Part shown: one piece after another, positions 11,415-22,969 of the stretch | How the letters are laid out: each line of letters opens with the position of its first letter | How positions within the stretch are numbered: the stretch's first letter is position 1 | NCBI GenBank assembly: GCA_020736575.1 | Contig: JAGPYM010000037.1 | Location: 124,001-188,000 of the forward strand | Direction: 5' to 3' | Length of the DNA: 64,000 bases | Source of the DNA: Thelonectria olida | Lineage: Eukaryota; Ascomycota; Sordariomycetes; Hypocreales; Nectriaceae | Notes under the pieces: generated by a model | Told to the model about the DNA's origin: nothing | The model's database searches: none | The model's input: only the letters and a program-made list of their open reading frames with translations | Position numbers and translations under genes: made by a program

Positions 11415-13029
11415 TCATTCGGCCGTTTGCTCAGTCTTGGGCTCAGGCTTCGCCTCCTCTTCACTGTTCCCGTTGGTCTTTGGGGAATTAGTCTCACTAA
11501 ACTCTTCCGCTGCTACCCGCAAATCGTAGTTGAGGTCGAAACACTCGGCGAGAAGCTCCGTTACGCTGCCCTGTCCTTCGGGAATATCGCCATTAACGAC
11601 AAACTTGCCGTCCACCTTCATGTTGTCGAGTGAATTGAGCTACGTCCACGTTAGTAAATGAGTGTCCATCCACGAAAGAAAAGAGCGCAAACCTTCATGC
11701 TGTACGGGTAAAGTTCCCGAACGGAAGCCACGCCGCCATTCTTCTTCACCTCAATCAGGCAACGCTTCAACGTCTGAAGCTGGTTGTAGATGGGAAGAAG
11801 AGCCTCAGATACTGGCTCAGACGCCAGCATGAACGAGTAGATGTAGGCATATGACCGCCTGATCAAGTACAACATGGTTCGCTGCGTCCACAAATCGGCT
11901 GGTCGCCCTCTCTCGTCCAACCAATTTCCATTCTCACGGTTCTCATCAATCTTGTCAAGTTGCCGCTGGAAGTCGTAAAGATCCGCCTCTCGGAGGGACC
12001 ATGCTTGTGTGAGGGATAGCTTTTCGAGGTCGTTTCGGATTCCGACCAACACATCGTACATTGGTCGCCATTGGTCGGCGACAACACCTTTTCTATCAAA
12101 AGTTAGATGCTTATCTCTGGGGACTTGAATGCGACCTTACCGTTCAAGGACAAGGTCGGACCACTTAAGGCATCTCTGGTACAGCTCTCGAACCTCTTCG
12201 CTGCCAGGTTGAGGGGTGCCATCGTCTGATGTGAATTTGCCACCGTTATGCTGCTCTCCGATTTCAACAATCTGGTTCTTGAGCTTCTTCACCTCAGAGG
12301 TTGAGAACTGGGTGGGGTCAGCGTAACTCGCACAAGTCGCACAATGATGCTTACTTTGGACTTGGTGTTGGCGAGAGCGATCGCTCGCAATATAGAAACA
12401 AGCTGCTGGTGTGTCGCCAATAAAGGGTCTGGGAGTCGTTCGAGTCGCTTCTGGAGTTTTGCCAGTGTAGTCTTGCAGCGCTCAACTCGGTTGGATAGCA
12501 AAGCGAGCATGTACGGTGGGGGCGTCTTCTCGGGGGCCTCATCTTGCGAGGCTTGTTGTATGCTCTTGCAAAGGCCTTGGAGGGTCGTTTTGATGCTTCC
12601 AAGGTCCTTTGCAGAGTATAGATCGGCTTCGGTGAGGTGGTCTAGCAATCTCTTGATGGTGGAAGTAAGGGCGTACGTGGCTGGGGCCTCATTGTTGCGG
12701 CCGATGGTGAGGTAGAAGAGAGACAGCAATTGGAAGCAGCTCTCCAGCACGTTGTCAACTGCATCAGGGACAGTTAGCTTTAGGGTGCCTCATAGTCAAA
12801 GAGATAACGTACGTCTGTTCTCCTCCTTGTCTCCAGTCTCGGCGCGCACAGTGTTGAGCTCCTTGACTTGCTCCATTGTCTGATTAAACAATGGCATGAC
12901 ATCTTGCGTTCGAATGTAGTTGGTGCGATCTTGTTTGAGCAGCAGGAGCTGGTCTCGGATCAAGCAAAGCTGGTCGAGAATGGCTTGCTCACGGGGATTC
13001 CGTGGGAGGGGAATGACTGGTGTATCCAT
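11415..13029 (-). CDS. DUF2408 / UPF0662 family protein
   Basis: Conserved fungal protein of unknown function. Exons in order of transcription: 13029-12813, 12758-12355, 12307-12141, 12092-11693, 11639-11415; 470 aa, every junction in phase. The last intron carries a perfect TACTAAC branch point and splices SMK to LNSLDNMKVDG. The N-terminus (IRDQLLLLKQDRT, residues about 24-36) and the QAWSLREADLYDFQRQLDKI segment are hallmarks of the family. The protein is mostly alpha-helical and Leu/Glu/Lys-rich, with no signal peptide or membrane segment, so it is probably cytosolic. The C-terminus is a low-complexity acidic tail rich in Glu, Pro and Thr. No reaction or partner can be read from the sequence. 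Confidence 0.88.
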
Positions 13030-13794
13030 GTTCGTTTTGGGTCGAGTTCCGACAAAAGGGCGCGGATCGCTCGAGGTAGAAGCTGGTCGCTAATCGATGA
13101 ATGGAAGGGTGAGGTACGGTCGGTGAAGTATGCCGCAGGTGACCGAGGGGTAATGCTATGCGCGGATGTGCGTTCCAGAGCTTCCGAGCAGCAACGACGA
13201 GGAGTGCACAGACAGCGGCAGCGGGTGGCGGCGGGGTTGTCGTGGTAGCTAATAGCGGGGTGAGTGTTGGCAGGAGAGAAGAGCTGCCATCAAACGAAAT
13301 AAGGCGCAGATATGAGCGATGAGAAGTGAAGGCAGATGTGTTGAGCTCAAAGAGCGTGGGGTTATCGCAAGCAGAGTTGAGGGCTGCAGGAGGAGATTTG
13401 TAGGCGCAACCTTGGCGTGAAGGGTAAGGGTAATGGTAAGTGGTCAGCGATTGCGGCGTTGGCTTCCTCTGCTGTCGGGAGTTGGTGACCAGGGATGTTG
13501 TCACCGGGTTCTTGCTGGTACAACTAATGGGAAAGGATAAGAAGATGGTGGGGCCAAAGAGCCAGCAGGGCGGGGCACAAGAGTCTTGGGCACTGATGCA
13601 GCCCCTCATTGGGTGGAAGCACCTTGCAGTCACCAGCCACCGCCACCAGATGGTAGCAAATGGTCACGTGTCGCTTAAACTTGGTCTCTATCATCCCTGC
13701 GGCATGATTGTGGGTTTCAACTCGATTCACCCTGGGCTCTTCGAAGCAGGGAAACGAGTCACGATGCGTCCTGAACGAATTTATTTCTCACTAT
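13030..13794. other. Intergenic upstream of the DUF2408 gene
   Basis: Promoter of the DUF2408 gene plus the 3' end of the next minus-strand gene. A 200-codon minus-strand frame overlaps the start codon, but it is Ser/Thr/Pro/His-rich leader sequence and was not accepted as a gene. Confidence 0.5.
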
Positions 13795-15399
13795 CTACCC
13801 GGAAGACTTTTGTTGATCAGTTATAGCCGCCAACTCCATGGCTTGCCGCGAATATTTGCACTTTTGCCGGATCCCTCGCCCATACTTGTACAGAACAAAT
13901 GGCAGCGGAGTACACGCAAGGGATAAAAACGCAGCCACTGAAGACGCCCAATGAATCCCTAGGCCGTGATACATGTACGTTGTGAACAGAGGAAAAGCCG
14001 CGCCAAACAACGACCTCATAACCACGGTTGCTGCGATGGCCGATGCAGCAAATACCGTGTATGAATCGACGAGGTAGTTCTTCACCGAGATGAAGACGAG
14101 TACCATACCGAAGCCAAATGGTGCTCCAGCAGCAATGCTCACCAACGGATGGACAGACGGACCGTTCGTCCAAGCAAACCAGAACAGCCCGATGGGTGTA
14201 GCGACTGCTCCAATCATGGCCGGCACTAATCGGTCTTCCGGTTCAGCTGAGCCACCGCTCTTCATGGCACGACGAAGATACCGCTGGTTCTCCGGGATGC
14301 AGTACAAGCAGGCGACGACCTCCCCGATGGCTACTCCGAGAAAAGCGAGCCCGCCCTTCCCTTCGCTCCACCCGCGTCCCTCTTGGAAGACGATAGGCAT
14401 GGCTCCAAAGAGCATGTATAAGATGCCGTACAGCAGACTCATGTAAATCGACAAAAAGAGTAATGAGGGCTCTGAGACGATGAGGCTCCATGGCCGTAGC
14501 AGACCTTTCTTGAGCTGTTCCCGCGATGACATGGCAGATCCCATCTTGATATCAATTGCACTCATGTGTACTTTTCCCGTCATCCCGGACAGTTTCCTAG
14601 CTCGCTTCCTCAGCAACAAAGGGGTGTAGGTCTCGGGGATTATCACGGCAGCCAGGAGCCAAAGAACGCCCGAGAAGATGGCCGTGAAGCCGGACACCCA
14701 TCTCCAGCCGTCCGACTCTCCTAAATAGCCGCCAACAATGGGGCCAAACACAGGCCCCATGAAGGGTGCCAGGGCGAACATGCCGACGGGAATGCCACGC
14801 TCACTTGCCACGTACATGTCGGCAATGACGCCGCCAGTATTAGTCATTGACGAAGCCGAGAAGGAACCTGCCAAGAAGCGCAGAACAAGCAGCGTGGCAA
14901 TGCTTTTTGACCCAGTGCTTCCAGCGTTGAAGGCCGTGAAAGCACCATACGTGATGAAGAGAATAACCTGACGCCCATATATTTCTCCCGCCGGCGCCCA
15001 TATCAGAGGTCCAACCGCGAAGCCCAAGACGTAAAGCGAAATTCCAGCTGTTGCCAGCTCTTCGCCAGCTCCCAGGTCCTGCATGACTTGTGGCACACAC
15101 CCGGCATATGTAGACGAAGTGAAGGCGGCGCCGAGCGTAATGATGGCTCCGAGTCCGGTGATAACTGCTTTTCGCAATGGGGAGAAGCGTTGCGGGTTGT
15201 GAGAGTCTGATGGGATCCAAGTCACGGCGTATGGATCATCTTCAGTTCCCGAGCCTGGATATTCCCAGGTCAAGACGTCTGGAGTGACGAACGAGTGGTC
15301 GGTGAGCTCTCGCCAGTAAGTAGTTGCTCGATTCCCAGTTGGGAGGTTGTCTGGTTCAACTGTCTTCTCAGAGCCAGCGGCGCTTGGTGAAGGAGACAT
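13795..15399 (-). CDS. MFS transporter, DHA1 (drug/polyamine:H+ antiporter) type
   Basis: Plasma-membrane exporter of the major facilitator superfamily. Intronless, 534 aa from the Met that starts MSPSPSAAGSEK; the frame extends 12 codons further upstream but without another ATG. A cytoplasmic N-terminus of about 76 residues contains the NPQRFSPLRKA segment that precedes helix 1 in TPO/FLU1-like transporters. Twelve hydrophobic segments follow, split by a basic central loop at about 265-305. Conserved features include PAGEIYGRQ after helix 2 and the antiporter-type GPVFGPIVGGYLGE in helix 5. It is transcribed divergently from a Zn2Cys6 regulator gene 500 bases away, which suggests local control. 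The substrate is unknown; polyamines, azoles and small toxic metabolites are all typical for the family. Confidence 0.9.
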   Translation of the reverse strand: MSPSPSAAGSEKTVEPDNLPTGNRATTYWRELTDHSFVTPDVLTWEYPGSGTEDDPYAVTWIPSDSHNPQRFSPLRKAVITGLGAIITLGAAFTSSTYAGCVPQVMQDLGAGEELATAGISLYVLGFAVGPLIWAPAGEIYGRQVILFITYGAFTAFNAGSTGSKSIATLLVLRFLAGSFSASSMTNTGGVIADMYVASERGIPVGMFALAPFMGPVFGPIVGGYLGESDGWRWVSGFTAIFSGVLWLLAAVIIPETYTPLLLRKRARKLSGMTGKVHMSAIDIKMGSAMSSREQLKKGLLRPWSLIVSEPSLLFLSIYMSLLYGILYMLFGAMPIVFQEGRGWSEGKGGLAFLGVAIGEVVACLYCIPENQRYLRRAMKSGGSAEPEDRLVPAMIGAVATPIGLFWFAWTNGPSVHPLVSIAAGAPFGFGMVLVFISVKNYLVDSYTVFAASAIAATVVMRSLFGAAFPLFTTYMYHGLGIHWASSVAAFLSLACTPLPFVLYKYGRGIRQKCKYSRQAMELAAITDQQKSSG

Positions 15400-15898
15400 G
15401 ACTACTGGAATGGGACGCAAATGGAATTGCAACAAGGAATCGCATTACACGAGAGAAGAACGAGCAACTTTACAGCGCAAGAAACAGGAGGCGGAAGGAT
15501 ATATAAGGAACAAAGCACCTCTGCAGCATTCAGGGCCCGACCCGAAAGCCAGACCCATCACGGGCTTGCAGAGCCAAGTTTTCTCGGCGATTTGAGCCTC
15601 ATGGGGCGTGCCTGATTATGCCTCAAGAAACCGAGTGATTCCATTATCCAGCCTTTCACCATGAGGCTCAAGGATGGCATCGACACTCCAGACTCCGACG
15701 ACCATATCATGTCACTCATCAAAACGCCGAAACGCCGAATGGTGGAGCCTGTCATGTTACACTTATCGACGAAACGCCGAGGTGTGGACACTCTCAGTGT
15801 GGCATGCTTCGTGTTTGATCCAGTACACTCGGGTCCCGATCCGCATCAGACAGAATCAAGCTTGTTTTTTAATCTTGTGCCTCTGAAGACGAAAAGTA
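15400..15898. promoter_or_regulatory. Shared bidirectional promoter, MFS / Zn2Cys6 factor
   Basis: The 499 bases between two divergent start codons must contain both promoters. They hold three AACGCCGA copies, annotated separately. No other gene is seen. Confidence 0.6.
15723..15780. promoter_or_regulatory. Three AACGCCGA motifs, candidate Zn2Cys6 binding sites
   Basis: AACGCCGA occurs at 15723-15730, immediately again at 15731-15738, and at 15773-15780. On the minus strand this reads TCGGCGTT and contains the CGG triplet recognised by binuclear zinc clusters. Tandem and spaced copies within one short divergent promoter are suggestive. Binding by the adjacent factor is inference. Confidence 0.4.
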
Positions 15899-18023
15899 AT
15901 GTCTGGGCAGCTTGCCAGAGATTCGACCCATGAGCCCCACCAACAAAGATTGATCAGGTCTTGCGCGAGTTGTCACGATCGCAAGGTCAAATGCGATGCG
16001 CCGACAAAAGGCTTGCCGTGTAGCCGCTGTATCGACAGGGGTGAGAGTTGTCTTCTCAAAGGCCGACAACGCCGAAGGCTTCGTCCAAAGAGCTCTCTCA
16101 TAGTTGAGTCCCGACAAGGTCACGAACCATCGAGTTCAAGTTCCACCCCGGATCGCCCACCACACGCAGACATAACGACAGAAAGCCCAAATGCTGTGGT
16201 AGTCGCCCCTGAAGATGGCCCTTGGAGAGCAATCAACTACAACAATGGCATACACTACCTCAGCATCTTAGCCCAGGCTGCCAGACAAGACGCAGACACC
16301 GCTGGAGGCTTGAGCTCGGCAAGCCCGGGAGATGAACCTACGGATCTCAGAGCAGGCATCGATGACTTGGGCCCGGATGATCTAGAATACTTAATCAAAA
16401 AAGGCGTTTTCGATCTTCCTCCTCAGCCATGTCTGTACGTCACGTCCACTTGCCGGACTTCCTTCGTAGGTGCTAACACTCAATTCTTGAAGGGAGATGC
16501 TACTGAAAACCTACTTTGAATTCGTCTACCCCTTTGCGCCAGTCTTGGACCGAACCCAGTTTCTAAAAGACTACCGCAGAGGATGCTACTCGATATTTCT
16601 CATGCAGGCCATACTCACCAGTGCTGTGTCCCATGCTCCAGAGCACATCATCTCGGGCTGCGGCTTCGCCACCCGCGCCGCAGCGCAGCAGTCCTTCTTC
16701 TCCAAGGCATCACTGCTATGCGACTTTTGTTGCGAGAAGAGCCAACTCCCGCTGCTCCAGGGTTCGCTTGTCTTGGGCACTGCCATGGTTCCTCACTCGA
16801 AAGATAAAGACGTTCGGTATTGGTTCTACAACTCGGTGCGCCTGGCAGTCGGGATGGAGTTGCACAAAAGGTAGGCAGATTCTGACTAAACCCATACGAT
16901 ATAAAACTCTAGTTGACCTTTAGTTAGTCATACCAATCTTGGGATCGATTCTCGAAAGTCGAGGTTGTTTAAGAGAATCTGGTGGGTGCTCTATGTAAGT
17001 CGCACTCAGCCATCTGTCGCGCCCAGCTCCCAGTGCTGATGCAACTAGTCCCGAGACATTCTCCTCTCCTTATTTGGCACCCAAAATATCCGCTTGCTAG
17101 CCGACAGAGAATACGACGTTGGGCTCTTCACAGAGGACGACTGGGAGCCCGAGCATCTCTCAGAACACGACCTGTCCATTCTGCCGATAGTATCACACCA
17201 GCAAAAGCTCTACTTTGTTGAGTACTGCAAACTGGCAATAATCGGGACGCAGTGTCTCACGGCCGTGAAAGACCACCGAGATGATCCGCAAACACTGACA
17301 CATCGGATTTCCGCCTGGAGGCTGGCCCTGCCAGATCTTCTAGTTCACGATCTCCAGCGTCCCGATAATGTATGGAGCACCGTTCTCTTAGCCATCAGCT
17401 ATCGGTTTGAATGTATTCTGCTGCGCCTGCTGAGAGTCTGGTGGCGTCGGCGCGACGCTTCATGGTACGAGTGGACGAGAGGGAAGCTCCATGCGGCTAT
17501 GTTCGAGCTCGACACGATAGCTGGCCGAACGTGGTCAGATGGGACATTGCCTACCTTACCACTCTCATTGTACGTCCTTGCAGGGCCTTCCATGTGTCAT
17601 AAGCAAGACTGACGTTGGATAACTAGCAAATCTTGCATTCACACTGCCCTTGCGATCCACATCGAAACGGCTCTAGACGAGTCAGAATCCGAAACCAACA
17701 GGTCAATGTCCCAGTTGGCAATACAGCGCAGCATGTTGCTGCTTGGACAACTCAAAGAAGATCCAGTTCTTCAGCAAGCCATTCCCATCTTCGAGCGAGT
17801 TCTGGCTCAAACGAACTTGATGTCTTGTCCCGTCACCGCCCCTCGACAGCTTTCATCAGATCCAGATGCACTAGTTGGACGTGCAGACGGTGCTGGTTCG
17901 ACCTTGCAAATACCTTCAACTCAGCTGGGCGCAGGGCAAAATGCTCCTATATTGCAGGACTCTTCGGAGGAGTATAGTGTGTGGTTTAAGGATTTTCTGG
18001 GCTTTGACTTCTTGGACACGTAA
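15899..18023 (+). CDS. Zn(II)2Cys6 transcription factor with fungal-specific middle domain
   Basis: Nuclear regulator. Exons: 15899-16434, 16493-16870, 16928-16994, 17049-17569, 17627-18023; 632 aa, all phases consistent. The zinc cluster is C22-C25-C32-C41-C44-C51 (spacing 2-6-8-2-6), with the usual basic DRKVKC core and following Arg-rich linker. A fungal-specific transcription-factor domain covers about 178-500: YFEFVYPFAPVLDRTQF, the YWFYNSVRLAVGMELHK box and the short exon-3 segment SRLFKRIWWVLY. This layout resembles the CTF1-alpha-like group, but targets are not assigned on that basis. The C-terminus ends FKDFLGFDFLDT, an acidic/aromatic stretch that could activate transcription. Its position opposite an MFS exporter suggests it regulates that gene. 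Confidence 0.88.
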
Positions 18024-20230
18024 GATTCAGAAAGGTGAGAGCTGCTTTCAGCATTACCATCGCTCGATCTATCAAGCACCCCGTAGCGTTTACCATTACC
18101 TAGAGAAATGTAATAAAATGACCCAAACAAACAGGATAATAAGGAAGATAGAATAGAAATGAATAGAGTAAAATAACTAAGCAAGCACCAAGGACTTAAG
18201 AATATGCACACGGGACCTTTTCGTGACCCATTTATGGTTGAGGAGGTACATGAACTTCGTACAGCCGTCACCTAGACGTTCCAGTCCAATTTAGTCATTC
18301 TCATGCTTTTATCGATGCTCTGAGCTACTCCCTTCATTCCTCACATCATGTTTCAATTTCGGAGCAAGCTATTAAGGCCCGAAAGGTTGGAACTAGATTT
18401 AGCCCCCGGCAACGCTCATGTCGGACCTCTTGCCGGAGCCGCATATGGCCACCGGCCCCGAGGTGGGATAGAGAGCCGGAGATACCGGGAATGAATGTGT
18501 TGGTTCCTATGCAATGCGGTGCCTGCATCATGTGTGCATATCAAAGTCGACTTTGGGGGAGAGTCAAGGGTCTAGAGACGGCCTATACTTTACGGGACAT
18601 CATGAAAGGGATGGCCCATTCGCGTCATCCCTCAGGACCCTTGGCTCCTGAGTAGATAATATTACAGTCCAATTTGATCAAGGAAGGAACATGATAGTCT
18701 TGTTCGGAGCTCAAAAACAACAATGTGTATGCCAACACCGAAGCCACCTGTGTTCCCTGATTGTCCTCTTCCCTAAGCCAAATACAAAACAAACTCGTAG
18801 GTTCGATTCATCTTCTTAAACTACACCCCCAGACATTATCAGATCGATCGATCCACCGTAGTGCATCGTGGAGTTGCAGACAATGTCTCGGGGCAGAGTG
18901 GGAGGCTCGGCAGCATCTTTATGCTGAAACCACTAGACTATTTGTGCATGCTGTCGCAGACAACCACCAAACATACCTTGGCTCTCGAGTCTTCCTCGGT
19001 AGTTTCGTTCATGTCGAAAGAAGTCTTCTCATAGATTGTTACGAATGCCATAGGTCTATTAGTTGGCATTCATGGCCATCAATCGGAACATTCAACTCAA
19101 GCAAAGAGAGAAGCACATTCAATCAAATACAGCAGCTTGAATAATCCATTTCGTAGTTGAAACGAGTACTACGCTTACAAATTGCACTCACTCGTCGTCC
19201 ACTCACGTGTTGCAACAGAAACTGGGAGGATATCGTCGGACGCTGAGATGGCGTGATCAGTATAGCAGCTTTGCACCATCGGCATCCCACGCCAGGCCGA
19301 GCAAACGTATCCGAGATCAATCCACAACCCCATCAGATGGATGAGTTGATTGGGGAAACCCCGCAGAGCCTTGCCGGGTTATCGAGATGTTCTCCTCACG
19401 AGGCGGATACATTGAGTCTTGCCGGCGTCAAGTTATCAGGGGGCTTGTGCTTTGCGTATTTGATATGACCACATTCATAGAATGCGAGTCAATTGTGTGC
19501 TTTAATTGCCTACATACCTGATTTCCTTGACCTCAGAGACTCTCATACTTCCCAATTGACTGTTGCCGCCGCCATGGTCGAGTGTTCCAAAGTGAGCAAC
19601 TCGGAATGCCTGACAGCGTTACTGCAAGCTGTCAAAGGATGCACGGAACTTACCCGATCAGGCAATCTACAATTCGAATCTATTGATAAACCCCAAAGAA
19701 AAAGAGAAGAAGAAAAAACCGCCACTAGGCTGCAATTCCAGACGCTACAACACTCCAGTTGAGTGATCGATAGGCCAAATAACACCATCGCCCGCCCCCT
19801 GTGGGACCCCTCGACACCTTCACCACCGACGTCGGGGGGTCAACACCAATTCCTCGCGTCACGTCATCCCCCAAAGCGAGAGAGTGGGATATCTCAAGCG
19901 AGTGTGATTCGGCAGTAGGCCTCATGACGCCATGCGCTATTCCCTCCCAAGGGCCCGCAAACGTGGGAGGGGAGGCATCGCAGCAGAACCGAACCCTTGT
20001 CCCCGGCGAGAATCTGCATTGGGATTTATTAATAATTGGGTAGTTATAGACTTTTCTCCTGCTCTTTTCTTTCCTTGCTCGTATACTTGTCTTGTATAAA
20101 TCATCAAAGTTTAAAGACCCTTGAAAAACGAATCGAATCGAGATCCTATCGTGGCATCCGTCGGCAAATCACCCTTCCCGAGTATCGAAACCACCCGCCA
20201 AAGAACTAGTAGCCGGAACTCCTATTCAAG
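18024..20230. other. Gene-free stretch of 2.2 kb
   Basis: Read on both strands. Short frames of up to 127 codons have no family resemblance, no plausible splice-linked partners and frequent stops. No RNA gene, transposon end or tandem repeat was recognised. It holds the 3' UTR of the Zn2Cys6 gene and the promoter of the reductase-like gene. Confidence 0.5.
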
Positions 20231-21735
20231 ATGAGTCTTGGGGCGTCGTTCGTGGCGCTCACTGCCGAGCCAGCCATTGATACTCGAGTATCAGACCTCG
20301 GGTTGTCTCTCTCTCAGCCCCAATCCCAATCCCAGTCCAACAACATACCTCGTTCATACCCAGAAGCCAGCATCGACACGGCGAGTCAATCAGGCGAATC
20401 CGACACATCACTGCAAATACCAGAGTCCCAAAGAGTCCTCCTCCTCCATGGAATCAGACAACCATACCAGTTAACCGACGGCCATCCTATCCCAGACACA
20501 CACCACGACCATGAGCTGCTGGTACGGAACGAGACGATTGGACTGAACCCCATCGATTGGAAGTCTCCGTGAGTTCTGCTCGAATCTACAAGTGACATCA
20601 ATTTCTAATCATCTGAAGTGACTATGGATTTGGTATTCCCGAACTCCCTTATATCTCCGGACGCGAGTCTTCAGGCACAGTTGTCCAAGCCCCCAGGAGC
20701 TCATCAAGGATCAAGGTCAACGATAAGGTCAGTCTAGATCCAAGACTCCAAAAGCCCAACTCCTCAAAATCAGACCCTCCCCCCTGGCTAACTCAACTCG
20801 CCCAGGTCATCGTCATCTCTACCGACTACCGAGACCTCCGAAAAGCCACATACCAAGAATACACAGTAGCATCCGACTTCAACGTCGTCCGCATCCCCCC
20901 AGAAATCAACCCCAGCCAGGGCGCCACCCTCGGCGTCGCATACGTCGCCGCCTCCCTCGCCCTGGGCATCTGTCTCGGCGTCGACTTCACAAACGCCTTC
21001 AACGGCCCCAACATCCTCGACCTCGTCCGCAGCGTCCCCGAAGCCTCGCTGCCCGAAGACATCCGAAACGAGTGTCTGCGCGGCATCCTCCCCGGCGAGG
21101 GCGCCAAGGCCGGCGACTGGATCGCCATCTGGGGCGGCTCGTCGACATCAGCGAGCATCGCCGTGCAGCTCGCCCGCCTCGTCGGCCTCAAGGTCGCGCT
21201 CGTCGTCGACAACGCCAAGCACGGCCTGCGCATCTCCGAGAACCCCGTGCTGCGGCCCGACCTGCTCGTCGACAGCCACGACCCGGACCGCGCCATCACC
21301 ATCCTGCGCACCAACACCAAGGGCCGGCTGCGCTTCGGCATCGACACGGTCGGCAAGGACACGTCGGAGCTGCTCCTGCGCGCGCTGGGCCCCGTGGACG
21401 TGCACAAGCAACCCGCGCCGGTGAACTCGCCGCCCAGCACGCCGCCGGTCGAGCCGACCATCCCCGCGCACCTGGTCGGCTTCAGCGGGCTGCCGAAGCG
21501 CGAGGCGCCCGCGGGCGTCATCTTCCACACGATTCCGGTGAAGCTGTACCACGAGGTGCCCGAGATTGGCGAGGTCTTGTCGAGCTGGCTAGAAACGCTG
21601 CTGGCGACGCGTGCGGTTGTGCCGCCGAGGATTATTGACGTCGAGGATGGATTACACAACGTGAACAAGGGGTTGGATAGAATGCGAAAAGGAGAGATTA
21701 GCGGAGGCAAGCTCCTCGTTGATCTAGGTGTATAG
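20231..21735 (+). CDS. MDR-superfamily oxidoreductase, trans-enoyl-reductase-like
   Basis: Zinc-type alcohol dehydrogenase-like protein of the group that includes stand-alone trans-enoyl reductases and toxD-like enzymes. Exons: 20231-20568, 20619-20727, 20806-21735; 458 aa. Residues 1-65 are an unusual Ser/Gln-rich extension with a run of alternating Gln/Ser/Pro. The GroES-like domain follows: VLLLHGIRQPYQL, ETIGLNPIDWKSPDYG, GRESSGTVV. The Rossmann domain carries AGDWIAIWGGSSTSASIAVQLARLVG, where the nucleotide-binding loop is GGSSTSAS, a pattern typical of the enoyl-reductase-like branch. Catalytic-zinc Cys/His ligands are not apparent, so a zinc-independent NADPH reductase is likely. Exon 3 is very GC-rich, which creates a long antisense frame. 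No polyketide synthase lies nearby; the substrate is unknown. Confidence 0.85.
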
Positions 21736-21855
21736 TCAAATAGATTGTTTATAGATATAAAAGAAAACGTTCAATTATCAGTTATTCGTTCTTCTTTATT
21801 CATTGTTTCGTAGATACGTTGTGAAATATCAAATACATGAACCATGTTTTTCCCC

Positions 21856-22326
21856 TTATTCATAGAGCGTCACCCAAGAATACGCAGGCCCCGAGCACTG
21901 CAAACACCAAAGACTCTCGATGGCGAGCATGTCAATCTCCCCGCCGCACTCATCAAGAACAATGGCAGGGATTTCAAACATGAGCGCGCACGCGTCACAG
22001 TAAACGGCACTCTTTACGTGAGGATCTGAATGGCAGTCGACGCACCAGCCCGGTCCTAGATGCAACGTGCGTGAGTCGCATTTGCCGCAGACATCGAGAT
22101 ACGAGTCGTAGACGACGGGTTTCCTTAGGGCCTTAGCATAAGCCTTCTTGCGGCACTGGAAGCAAGTGCCGTGGGTTGCCTTGAATCGTTTACCGCAATC
22201 AAGACAGTTCTTCACCGGTGGCTGAGACATGGGAGATGGGGTTTTGAGTTGGCCGACCAGACTCAGTTGCGCAATATGCCCTTTGCTTGATTCATGTTGC
22301 TCAACCGTCTCAACCAAGGTCGTCAT
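21856..22326 (-). CDS. Small CxxC-rich zinc-ribbon-like protein
   Basis: Single-exon frame of 156 aa that I do not recognise. It carries six CxxC pairs at 41/44, 55/58, 80/83, 95/98, 110/113 and 141/144, plus Cys127. The first four pairs form two similar units, C-x2-C-x10-C-x2-C and C-x2-C-x11-C-x2-C, separated by a basic segment (KKAYAKALRK); this strongly suggests two bound zinc ions in ribbon or treble-clef folds. The regular Cys spacing supports real coding. A second Met at 33 (MSQPPVKNC) is an alternative start that keeps all Cys pairs. No signal peptide or membrane segment is seen. The role could be protein or nucleic-acid binding; none is assigned. It is tail-to-tail with the reductase-like gene. 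Confidence 0.65.
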   Translation of the reverse strand: MTTLVETVEQHESSKGHIAQLSLVGQLKTPSPMSQPPVKNCLDCGKRFKATHGTCFQCRKKAYAKALRKPVVYDSYLDVCGKCDSRTLHLGPGWCVDCHSDPHVKSAVYCDACALMFEIPAIVLDECGGEIDMLAIESLWCLQCSGPAYSWVTLYE

Positions 22327-22969
22327 CTTAGGCCTCTTGGAAGCTTGTATGTCTCAAGAGCCTATCCAGGTATTTTGGAGCAAAAGGTATGCGAACGTTG
22401 ATTCAGAAACACATTCATAGGTACTTATCTTTGTTCTTATACCTTCATCCAAGCATGTTCCTTGACCTTGTTCAGTCCGCACACAACTTATAACCTATTT
22501 CTTTGTTCAGACCAATCAAGATGCCCTCGTCCAGGACATACCTAGGCGTGTAGGACAGTTGTGTTCGCTGACCTGTTCTATTGTTATTCAACCCGAATCT
22601 CGACGCAACCTACCTATTGCCGCTCTGGTGGCATAAAATCCAGCGCTACTTAGCCTTTGCTTACTGAGTGGCCTGGGTCCCCAAGGTTGGACTCAGTGTT
22701 CTCCAAGAGCTCTAGTTGTATGTCCCTGGTGACTCCCAGTTTGCGTTCAAGAAGACAAGGCATGCCTGTTTCGGCTGTACAGTCGTGTCACCTCCTCTCA
22801 ATGTCCTTCGCAAGAGCACCGCCTTGCATAGGCGTTTCCGCACCATGGAGTCATCATTTTGATGATGCCTCTCTCCTCTGGGGCTGTCATCGCCCCCCTT
22901 CCTTGACTATATTTCCTGAGATATCCTTGAGCGTGAATCCTAAAAGTCGCTTCCGTATTCTGTGTCTGA
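22327..22969. other. Intergenic
   Basis: Promoter of the CxxC protein and 3' UTR of the HeLo-like/RhoGAP gene. No gene, RNA or repeat seen. Confidence 0.5.

Noticed and set aside
12989..13633. 214-codon minus-strand frame overlapping the DUF2408 start
   Set aside because: Ser/Thr/Pro-rich and out of frame with the real start; it looks like promoter and leader sequence.
20826..21710. 294-codon minus-strand open frame opposite the reductase-like gene
   Set aside because: It is the antisense shadow of a very GC-rich exon; its translation is Arg/Ser/Pro low complexity, while the plus strand encodes a clear MDR protein.
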